A stretch of DNA of 34,059 bases. It comes from Verrucomicrobiota bacterium (GTDB lineage: Bacteria > Verrucomicrobiota > Verrucomicrobiia > Opitutales > Opitutaceae). The notes under the pieces were generated by a model, which saw only the letters and a program-made list of their open reading frames with translations, did not search any database and was not told where the DNA came from. Position numbers and translations under genes: made by a program. This document shows, piece by piece, positions 5,817 to 13,301 of this stretch; position 1 is the first letter of the stretch; every line of letters starts with the position of its first letter. The DNA lies in the NCBI GenBank assembly GCA_023446735.1, contig JAEXPQ010000193.1, forward strand, positions 1 to 34,059. The letters are read 5' to 3'.

Positions 5817-8411
5817 GCCGCCGCCGTCTCCGGCACGGCGACGTGCAAACATTGCGGCACCCCGTTCACGCCCACCGCGGGCCACGGGGAGTTTTGCAGT
5901 CCCGGTTGCGCGGCGGTGCATGCGCAGATCGTGCGCGACGGGCTGGAGCGCTTCTACGCGTTGAAGGATCGCGCGGTGTCACCGGCGGGCAGCGCGGTCT
6001 TCCAACCGCGCGATTATGGCTGGCTGGCTGAGGCGGCCGCGGCGGAGGAGAAGGATTCGTCGGGCGCGACGAAGAAGACTGCCGAGCTCGTGCTCGATGT
6101 GCAGGGCATCTCCTGCGTCGGCTGCGTGTGGCTGATCGAGCGGCTCTTCCGCCGGCGGGCCGGCGCGGTGCGCATCGAGATCAATATGACGCAGGGCCGG
6201 CTGCTGTGGCGGTGGGAACCCGGGCGGTTCGATGTCGTGGGCTTCGGGCGCGAACTGCAGGCGTTCGGCTATCTGGTCGGGCCGGCGGGCGAGAAGCCCG
6301 GAGCCGACGGCGCGCAGGGCCTGCGGTTGCGGTTGGGCCTGGCGGCGGCGTTCGCGATGAACACGATGATCTTCGCCCTGCCGTCGTACCTCGGACTGGA
6401 GCGGAGTTCGGAGTTCTGGCCGGTCTTCGAGGCGTTGCAGGCAGTGTTCGCCACGGCCGGCTTGCTCACGGGAGGAGGCTTCTTCGCGAAGCGGGCTAGT
6501 GCGGCCCTGCGGCACGGAATCGTGAACATCGACGTGCCGATCACCCTCGGGTTGCTCATCGGCTACGGTGGTTCGCTCTATGGCTGGCTCGGCGGGCACG
6601 AGCATCTGGTGTACTTCGACTTCGTGGCGGTGTTCAGTTTCCTGATGCTCGTGGGCCGCTGGACGCAGGAAGCGGCGATCGAGCGCAACCGGTTGCAGCT
6701 GCTCTCGCTCAGTCGCGAGCCGGCGGAGATCCAAGTTGAGGTTGGAAGTTCGAAGTTGGAAGTTGGGGGTGGGAAACTGGAGAGCGCAATGGCCGGAGCG
6801 GGGCGGACGATGCGGTCGCCGGTCTCGGCTCTGAAACGCGGGCAGGTGTTCCGCCTGCGCGCCGGGCAGGTTGTGCCGGTGGCGGCGCGGTTGCTCGACG
6901 GAGCGGCCACCGTCACCACGGAGTGGATCAACGGCGAGCCGGAGCCGCGCGAGGTCGCGCCCGGCCAAACGGTTCCCGCGGGCGCCACGAGTGTGAGCCT
7001 GCACACGCTCCGGCTCGAAGCGCTCGAGGACTGGGGCGAGTCCGGCCTGGCCAAACTGCTCGAGACGAGCGGCGCGCAGGGCTTCCGGCACGAACTGGCC
7101 GAGCGGATCGTGAAGCACTATCTCACGGTGATCCTGGTGGTCGCCATGGCCGGGGGTGCCGGCTGGTGGTGGATCGGCGGCGACGTCCTGAAGGCGCTGC
7201 ACGTGACCATCGCCGTGCTGGTCGCCTCGTGCCCTTGCGGCATCGGCGTGGCGTTTCCGCTCATCGAGGAGTTGGCGGTCGCGGCGATGCGGCGGCACGG
7301 GGTGTTTGTGCGGGAGCTGTCGTTGTTCGTGCGGCTGCGCGGGGTGACGAAGGCGATCTTCGACAAGACCGGCACGCTCACGCTCGAAACCCCGGTGCTC
7401 GCCAATCCCGAGGCGCTCGCCGCGCTGGAGCCGGTGGCGCGGCAGCGGCTGTGGGCGCTCGTGCAGGACAACCCGCACCCGACCGCGCGCGCCGTGCAGG
7501 AGGCGCTGGCGTGGGAGAGCGGAAACTCGGAACGCGGAACGGGGAACTCGGAACGAAACTGGAAACCGGAGACCACCTTGAGCGAGCGGGGGACCAGAAA
7601 CCCGAAACTCGAAACCCGAAACTCTGAACCCGGAACTCCGAACTCTGAACCCGGAACCCTGAACCCTGAACTTGGAACCCTGAACCCTGAACCTCCTCGC
7701 CTCGAAGAGGTCGTCGGGCAGGGCGTGCGGTTGCGCGCCGCGGATGGGGTCTGGTCGCTGGGCCGGCCGGGGTTCGCCAATCCGCGATCGGCCATCCGCG
7801 CTCCGCAATCGAGCGAGGCCGAGCTGGTTCACGACGGCCGCGTGCTGGCCCGGTTGCACTTCACCGAATCCGCCCGCACCGACGCGCGCGCCGAGATCGC
7901 GGCGCTGCAACGCGAGGGGCGGGAGGTCTTCATCCTGAGCGGTGATCGCCCGGAGAAAGTGGCGACGCTGGCCGCCGCGCTGGGCGTGCCGGCGGCCAAT
8001 GCCCTCGGCGGGCTCACGCCGGAGCAGAAGCGCGACTGGGTGCTCGCCCACGATGCGCGCGACACGCTCATGCTTGGCGACGGCGCCAACGACAGCCTGG
8101 CCTTCGACGCCGCCTTTGCGCGCGGTACGCCGGTGATCCACCGCGGCATGCTCGAGCGGAAATGCGACTTCTACTACCTCGGCCGCGGCCTGCGCGGTGT
8201 GCGGCGGCTGTTCGGTGTCGCCGAACTTCGGCGACGCGCCATCCGCCGGGTCTTTGTCTTCGCGGTGTGCTACAACGTCGGCACGGTGTCGCTCGCCCTC
8301 GCGGGATTGGTGAATCCGCTCGTGGCGGCCGTGGCGATGCCGACGAGTGCCCTGATCAGCCTCGCCCTCGCCACCGCCGGCATGCACCGCGCGTGGCGGA
8401 CGGCGGGGTGA
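5796..8411 (+). CDS. CPx-type heavy-metal (copper) translocating P-type ATPase, FixI/CcoI-like, with repeat-expanded loops
   Basis: 871 residues from the TTG at 5796, preceded by AGGA about 10 bp upstream; an ATG at 5694 would add 34 residues through a REP hairpin. Order: Cys head (CKHCG...CSPGC), HMA domain with C107-x-x-C110 (ISCVGC), membrane helices, A-domain, C479-P-C481 metal-channel motif (SCPCG), phosphorylated D523 in DKTGTLT, the HP dipeptide at 560-562 in PHP, D762 in GDGAND, and C-terminal helices. The A-domain TGE reads NGE (INGEPEP), keeping the Glu. The family moves Cu(+)/Cu(2+) out of the cytoplasm, in FixI/CcoI cases for cytochrome oxidase maturation; the exact metal is inference. 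Repeat DNA enlarges the protein at codons of 6733-6781 (A-domain) and 7521-7695 and 7779-7813 (N-domain). All catalytic motifs remain intact, so it is probably functional. Confidence 0.92.
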   Translation: MNPKPETAAAVSGTATCKHCGTPFTPTAGHGEFCSPGCAAVHAQIVRDGLERFYALKDRAVSPAGSAVFQPRDYGWLAEAAAAEEKDSSGATKKTAELVLDVQGISCVGCVWLIERLFRRRAGAVRIEINMTQGRLLWRWEPGRFDVVGFGRELQAFGYLVGPAGEKPGADGAQGLRLRLGLAAAFAMNTMIFALPSYLGLERSSEFWPVFEALQAVFATAGLLTGGGFFAKRASAALRHGIVNIDVPITLGLLIGYGGSLYGWLGGHEHLVYFDFVAVFSFLMLVGRWTQEAAIERNRLQLLSLSREPAEIQVEVGSSKLEVGGGKLESAMAGAGRTMRSPVSALKRGQVFRLRAGQVVPVAARLLDGAATVTTEWINGEPEPREVAPGQTVPAGATSVSLHTLRLEALEDWGESGLAKLLETSGAQGFRHELAERIVKHYLTVILVVAMAGGAGWWWIGGDVLKALHVTIAVLVASCPCGIGVAFPLIEELAVAAMRRHGVFVRELSLFVRLRGVTKAIFDKTGTLTLETPVLANPEALAALEPVARQRLWALVQDNPHPTARAVQEALAWESGNSERGTGNSERNWKPETTLSERGTRNPKLETRNSEPGTPNSEPGTLNPELGTLNPEPPRLEEVVGQGVRLRAADGVWSLGRPGFANPRSAIRAPQSSEAELVHDGRVLARLHFTESARTDARAEIAALQREGREVFILSGDRPEKVATLAAALGVPAANALGGLTPEQKRDWVLAHDARDTLMLGDGANDSLAFDAAFARGTPVIHRGMLERKCDFYYLGRGLRGVRRLFGVAELRRRAIRRVFVFAVCYNVGTVSLALAGLVNPLVAAVAMPTSALISLALATAGMHRAWRTAG
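6733..6781 (-). repeat. Heptad tract in the ATPase A-domain region (inverted orientation)
   Basis: Seven successive 7-bp units on the plus strand run from 6733 (types AGTTGGA and AGTTCGA). Read on the minus strand they become TCCAACT/TCGAACT, related to the GAAC-type heptads elsewhere. They encode a Val/Gly/Ser/Lys-rich stretch (VEVGSSKLEVGGGKLE) between the second membrane pair and the A-domain core, where homologues usually have few residues. Confidence 0.65.
7521..7695 (+). repeat. In-frame heptad array inside the ATPase nucleotide-binding domain
   Basis: GAAC/GAAAC units recur with a 7-bp period through ~175 bp, with two or three phase slips and a degenerate middle (7570-7596). The last ten units (from 7626) are perfectly phased. 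Three heptads equal seven codons, so the protein shows 7-residue repeats such as NSEPGTP, NSEPGTL and NPELGTL. The array adds ~58 residues between the HP motif and the VGQGV segment of the N-domain. Where a heptad TGA would be in frame (7632, 7653, 7674) the sequence is GGA instead; TGA elsewhere in the array is out of frame. Confidence 0.85.
7779..7813 (+). repeat. Second heptad family (AATCCGC type) in the same ATPase gene
   Basis: Five consecutive 7-bp units: AATCCGC, GATCGGC, CATCCGC, GCTCCGC and AATCGAG. They encode ANPRSAIRAPQSS in an N-domain loop just after GRPGF. The base pattern differs from the GAAC family but the period is the same. Confidence 0.6.
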
Positions 8412-8546
8412 GGGGCATGCGGGTGGTCCGGGCTTGTCAGCGGCAGGGGGTAGCCGGAGTGTGGGGATCCGGCCTTACCGCACATATGGGATCTGACGCC
8501 CGTCTAGACCCCGTCCGTGAGGCTCGGAACTTCGAGAACCTTGGTC

Positions 8547-11500
8547 ATGAACACGCTGTTGCGTCGCTTCGGTCCGCTCCTGTTGTTCGCCAGCAGCATC
8601 TGCTCTGGCGCGCTTCTTGCCGCTCCCACGATCACTCGGCCGCCGGGTGTGGTGACTGCGACCACTGGCACCACTGCCACGTTCTCGGTGGATGCGACCG
8701 GCGCGGGTGCGCTCAGGTACCAATGGCGACGGGCCGGCGCGCCTATCGTGGGAGCGAACGGGCCGACCTATTCGATCTCGCCGGTTGGCCTCGGTGATGA
8801 GGGCGCCTACGACGTCGAGGTGAGTGACGATTCGGGCCTGCCGGTTGTTTCCGGTCCCGGCTGGTTGGTGTATCGGGCTGCGGCGGGCCGGCTCTGGGGG
8901 GCTGGACTGGTTTCCTCATTGGGCGGTGGGAATTCCGGGGGCTGGAGTACGCCGCGCCGCATCGCAAAGGATGTGACGCGTGTCTTCGCGGGATCTAGCA
9001 GGACGTTCTTCCTCAAGACCGACGGCACGTTGTGGGCCACCGGTACCAACTTTGCCGGTGCTCTTGGTGACGGCACAACGGAACACCGCCTGTTGCCCGT
9101 GTTGGTAGCGACCGATGTGGCGGAAGTCGCCGCGGGGGCAAGTCATACGCTCCTGCTGAAGCGCGACCATTCGCTTTGGGCCGTGGGAGCCAACTCGTCC
9201 GGACAGTTGGGCAACAACACGACGGTGAACAGCGTCACTCCGGTCCACGTGGCCGATGGGGTCGCTCATGCGGCGGCGGGTCGCGACCATAGTGCCTTCA
9301 TAACTCTCACCGGCGAACTCTGGGTCTGGGGCTCGGGCAGCGCCGGCAAGCTTGGTCTCGGTGATTCGAACAACCGCCTGACACCTCAGTTTCTGACTGC
9401 GGGCGTGAAGGAGGTCGCCGCCGGCCCCAACTATACGGTGTTTGTTCGGTCCGACTCGTCGCTCTGGGGAATGGGGATGTGGAGCAGTTCGGCTCCTGTC
9501 CGGCTGCGGTCCGGTGTGCGGTCGGCGACGGTTGGCATCAGCTACATCTTCGTTGTTGGTGTTGACGGGTCTTTGGACGTCCGGTCGATCAGCGGTTTCA
9601 CATCGCAGCTCATTTACGACGCGGTCGAGGCGGTCGCCGCAGATCTCTACGGTGATGCCTGGGCTCTCCGGAGGCGCGACGGCCAGGCATGGTCCTTCGG
9701 TCCGGGCCTCGGCCTGAAATTGGCCAACGGAGCAATCACGCCGCTGGGCGATTCCATCAAGGAGATCGCGGTGGGCTCGGGGCAGATTCTCGCCGTCGAC
9801 GCGCGGGGCGACCTGTTCGCGTACGGCAACTATGGTGGCGGTGCGCTGGGTGTTGGTCTTGATGAAACCCAATCGTCACCGGCGCTGCTCCAGGACGGGA
9901 TCGTGGCGGCCTCCACAGGCGGAAATCACAGCCTCTCACTGGCCGCGAACGGCGACCTCTGGGCGGCGGGGTCCAACTCGGCGGGGCAGTTGGGCACGGC
10001 CACGCCCGCCTTGCGGATCACTCCGGCGGTATGCGCCTCAGGAGTGAGGCAGGTCGCGAGCGGCGGCAACCGGACGCTGTACATCGATTCCACCGGGCAG
10101 CTTTGGTCTGTTGGCGCCGGCGGCGGCCTAACCGATCAGTCCATCCCGTACCCGGTCGCTTCCGGTGTGGTTACCTGTGCGGGGAGCCCGAACCATTCGT
10201 TGTTCATCACCAGCGAAGGAGAGTTGCGCGGCATGGGAAGCAACCAATATGGCCAGCTCGGCAATCGCGTGTTCCTTGGGTCGAGCTCGATAGCGCCAGT
10301 TCCGATCGCTTGGGGCGTGGTGGCGTGTGCCGCCGGTGCTGGACATACGCTCTTTATCAAAGCCGACGGGAGCCTGTGGGCGCTGGGCTACAACAATGCG
10401 GGACAGCTCGGCGACGGCACCACGACAGCCCGGACGGCTCCGGTGCAAGTCGCCACCGGAGTGGTCTCGGTCTCGGCAGGGCATTATTTCAGCCTTTTTC
10501 GCACGGTTGATGGCACCCTGTGGGGGATGGGCGCGAACAACAGCGGACAGTTTGGCGACGGTACGACCACCAGCCGGCTTCTGCCGACCCCGATTTCGAA
10601 CGATGTGGTGGCCTTTAGAGCGGGTGCCGAGCACACGCTCTTCCTGAAGGCAGACGGTTCGTTGTGGACGGCGGGTCTGAACACCAATGGTCAGTTGGCG
10701 GACGGTACGGTGGCTCCGAGCGCAGTGCGTAAGAAAGTTGCCGATGATGTGAGCGCGATCGCGGCCGGCGGGAACGTTTCGCTGTTTGTTCAGCGCGCCG
10801 GCGCGGGGTCGGAGGCGACGATCCTTGTCCCTCCGCAATCGCAGACTGTGTCCGCCGGCGCGACCTGTCGATTCACCGTCTCGGCGACAGGAACTGGCCC
10901 GGTCGGCTATCAGTGGTACAAGGACGGTGTCGCTTTGCCGGGTGAGAACAATCCGGAGCTCACCGTAGTCTGTGTCGATGCGGTAAGTGCCGGGAGCTAC
11001 GCCGTGGAGGCGATTGCGACGGCCGGCCGTGTCCGGTCGCCGGCGGCGATCCTTATCGTCGGTCCGGCGCCTGCGATTGTTCCTTCCTCTTCGTCGATCG
11101 CGGCGGGGGCCTCGACCACCCTCACCGTCGATGCCAGTGGCACAGGGGACTTGTCCTACCAATGGTGGCATGACGGCGGTGCGATTTCCGGTGCAACAGG
11201 TCTGGCTCTGACCATTGCCAATCCGCCGCTGAGTGCACTCGGCTACTACCAGGTCGTCGTGACCGACGACTACGCGAGCAACTTCAGTGATCCCGCGGCA
11301 TTGTCGTGGCCCAGTTTTCCGATCGCGCCGGCGGAGACGGACCAGTTCGCGCTGGGCGCGGCGTTCGACGGCACGAACTTCGTCGTCGCGATCCAAGGGA
11401 CGGAGGGCAACGCGACCGCCACTACGGCGCAGTTGGTCGCACCCGATGGCGGCCTCGTGGGCGGGCGGATCTCGTTCGGGCGCAACGGCGGCGAGGCCGG

Positions 11501-13121
11501 CAACGGGCTCGGTGGCGTGAAGGTCGCGTGCGACGGCGCGAATTCGCTGCTGGTGTGGGCGGACAACGCCGGTGCGCCGACGCTACGGCTTTGGGGGGCG
11601 TTCGTCAGCAAGGCCGGTGCGGTGGTCGGTGAGCCGTTTGCGTTTCCGGTGGCCGGCGGAGCGAGCATGGTCCAGCGCCCGCAGGGCATCGCGTTCGACG
11701 GCATTCGATACCTCATTGTGTATTCGGATGGTGAGTCCAAGCCGTGGCGGCTCTGCGGCCGCTTCGTCTCGCCCGCCGGCGTCGTGGGGGCGGAGATGGA
11801 GCTGGCGACCGACACGGTCGACTCGTTCCAGGCGGTGGCCAGCAACGGCAGCGGCTTCTTCGTGGCGTGGCCGGCCTGGCTGGGGGACCAGCAGTACGGC
11901 GCGCAGGGACGCTTTGTCTCCGGTACGGGCACGCTCTCGGCGGTGGTCGCGCTCGATTCCGAGCCGTCGCCTTCGTACAACCCGCTCGCGGTGGCGAGCG
12001 ACGGGATCGACTACCTCGTGGTTTGGAATCACGACACCGGTCCCGGACTTCCGGCGCCCACCGCTTGGGAACTGCGCAGCCGCATCGTGCGGGCTGGTGG
12101 TTCTTTGCCCGCGGCGCCCGTGACGCTCTGCGACCGAATGCTCGATCCGGTGCTCCCGGCGATCGCATTCGACGGTGACGCCTATCTTGTGACCTGGTCG
12201 CAGACCCGCGCGGGTGGCTTCGCCGCGGTGCTCGGCGGGGATGCCACGCCGGGCTCCACCGGGCTGGATGCGGGCGGTTGCCGGTTGCACGGCGACGGCA
12301 CGATGCTCGGGGCCAAGTTCGACCTCGTGGTCGGGCCCGGTAACCAGGGACTCACCTCCACGGCGGCGGGAGCGGGGAAGTGCCTTGTCGTGTACAACAC
12401 GCCCTGGATGGCGGCCGGCTCGGAAGTGCGCGGCCTGTTGTTGCCCGCGAGCACGGGGCCGACGATCACCAGCCAGCCCGTTTCCCAGGACGTGGCGGCG
12501 GGCGGCGGGGCCGTCTTCTCGGTCGAGGCCGCCGGAGAGGAGCTCCGCTACCAGTGGTACCGTGGTGACTCCGGCGACACAACGGATCCGATCGACGGGG
12601 CGACGGGCCCCGCCTACGTCACGCCGGCGCTCTCGGCGTGGGCGCGCTTCTGGGTGCGGGTGACGGGTTCCGCCGGCAGGGCCGATAGCCGCACGGCGCT
12701 GGTGCGCGTGGCCGGCGCCCCCATGACGCTCGCCGATTGGGTGGCGCAGGCTCCGTTGTCGGCGGAACAACAGGCGCCACTGGCGACTCCGGCCGAGGAC
12801 GGCGTCGCCAATTTGTTGAAGTACGTGCTCGGTGTGCTGCCGCTGGAGAGTGCGGCCGAACGATTGCCGGCTTTGCAGGTGATTCAGAATCAGGACCGTC
12901 CGCTTGCTCTGGGCTTCGTGTTTACGGCGAATCCCGGCGTACGGGGCGTACGCTACGCGCTTGAGGCTTCCGCGGATCTGATGACGTGGAACGAGGTTCC
13001 CAGCAGCGCCGAGGTGCTCGAAACCAATCCCGACAGCTCTTTCGTTCTTCTGGTGCGAGAAAGCCAGCCGGCCGTCACCGACAAGCGTTTCGTGCGCCTG
13101 AAACTGCTGTTGGCGGAATAG
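8547..13121 (+). CDS. Large secreted Ig-like/RCC1 beta-propeller protein
   Basis: 1524 residues. The signal peptide (MNTLLRRFGPLLLFASS...LLAA) starts at the ATG at 8547; a GTG ten codons earlier is possible but adds nothing signal-like. Order: Ig-like domain (~26-110, YQWRRAG); about 14 RCC1-type repeats (~112-760, pattern DGSLWALGYNNAGQLGDGTT then VAAGxxHTLFLK); two more Ig-like domains (YQWYKDG, YQWWHDG); ~350 residues with six or so FDGTNFVVAI-like repeats; a further Ig-like domain (YQWYRGDSGDTTDPI); and a C-terminal module starting MTLADW and ending FVRLKLLL. RCC1 repeats form seven-bladed propellers that bind proteins or ligands. No enzyme motif was seen. Surface adhesion or substrate binding is likely; the C-terminal module is shared with the next gene product and may serve sorting or anchoring. 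Confidence 0.85.
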   Translation: MNTLLRRFGPLLLFASSICSGALLAAPTITRPPGVVTATTGTTATFSVDATGAGALRYQWRRAGAPIVGANGPTYSISPVGLGDEGAYDVEVSDDSGLPVVSGPGWLVYRAAAGRLWGAGLVSSLGGGNSGGWSTPRRIAKDVTRVFAGSSRTFFLKTDGTLWATGTNFAGALGDGTTEHRLLPVLVATDVAEVAAGASHTLLLKRDHSLWAVGANSSGQLGNNTTVNSVTPVHVADGVAHAAAGRDHSAFITLTGELWVWGSGSAGKLGLGDSNNRLTPQFLTAGVKEVAAGPNYTVFVRSDSSLWGMGMWSSSAPVRLRSGVRSATVGISYIFVVGVDGSLDVRSISGFTSQLIYDAVEAVAADLYGDAWALRRRDGQAWSFGPGLGLKLANGAITPLGDSIKEIAVGSGQILAVDARGDLFAYGNYGGGALGVGLDETQSSPALLQDGIVAASTGGNHSLSLAANGDLWAAGSNSAGQLGTATPALRITPAVCASGVRQVASGGNRTLYIDSTGQLWSVGAGGGLTDQSIPYPVASGVVTCAGSPNHSLFITSEGELRGMGSNQYGQLGNRVFLGSSSIAPVPIAWGVVACAAGAGHTLFIKADGSLWALGYNNAGQLGDGTTTARTAPVQVATGVVSVSAGHYFSLFRTVDGTLWGMGANNSGQFGDGTTTSRLLPTPISNDVVAFRAGAEHTLFLKADGSLWTAGLNTNGQLADGTVAPSAVRKKVADDVSAIAAGGNVSLFVQRAGAGSEATILVPPQSQTVSAGATCRFTVSATGTGPVGYQWYKDGVALPGENNPELTVVCVDAVSAGSYAVEAIATAGRVRSPAAILIVGPAPAIVPSSSSIAAGASTTLTVDASGTGDLSYQWWHDGGAISGATGLALTIANPPLSALGYYQVVVTDDYASNFSDPAALSWPSFPIAPAETDQFALGAAFDGTNFVVAIQGTEGNATATTAQLVAPDGGLVGGRISFGRNGGEAGNGLGGVKVACDGANSLLVWADNAGAPTLRLWGAFVSKAGAVVGEPFAFPVAGGASMVQRPQGIAFDGIRYLIVYSDGESKPWRLCGRFVSPAGVVGAEMELATDTVDSFQAVASNGSGFFVAWPAWLGDQQYGAQGRFVSGTGTLSAVVALDSEPSPSYNPLAVASDGIDYLVVWNHDTGPGLPAPTAWELRSRIVRAGGSLPAAPVTLCDRMLDPVLPAIAFDGDAYLVTWSQTRAGGFAAVLGGDATPGSTGLDAGGCRLHGDGTMLGAKFDLVVGPGNQGLTSTAAGAGKCLVVYNTPWMAAGSEVRGLLLPASTGPTITSQPVSQDVAAGGGAVFSVEAAGEELRYQWYRGDSGDTTDPIDGATGPAYVTPALSAWARFWVRVTGSAGRADSRTALVRVAGAPMTLADWVAQAPLSAEQQAPLATPAEDGVANLLKYVLGVLPLESAAERLPALQVIQNQDRPLALGFVFTANPGVRGVRYALEASADLMTWNEVPSSAEVLETNPDSSFVLLVRESQPAVTDKRFVRLKLLLAE

Positions 13122-13155
13122 CGGGGCATCTCGCGCCCCTCGGCGACGTGATTCG

Positions 13156-13195
13156 GTATTAGGGCGGCGGATGGGGAGGCGATGGGGCCTAATAC
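13156..13195. other. Inverted repeat between the two giant genes
   Basis: GTATTAGG (13156-13163) and CCTAATAC (13188-13195) are perfect 8-bp arms around a 24-bp loop, 34 bp after the RCC1 gene stop. There is no T-tract. It could be a weak stem or a protein-binding site. The rest of the 180-bp gap (13122-13301) shows nothing recognisable. Confidence 0.35.
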
Positions 13196-13301
13196 TCGTT
13201 TCGTCTCCGGGTTTGCCGTCGCAAGGGGTGGGGCGCGCGGCTTCGCTCGCCGAACCGTCGCGGCTGGATGGTCGAGACGGCAGTGCCAACCCTTCGCTGT
13301 C

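Noticed and set aside
7521..7695. CRISPR array or telomere-like end suggested by the short tandem repeats
   Set aside because: Units are 7 bp without spacers, are internal to an intact gene, and no cas gene or replicon end is present.
8412..8546. Possible terminator or regulatory element between the ATPase and RCC1 genes
   Set aside because: Only weak GC-rich partial complementarity and no T-tract; nothing supportable.
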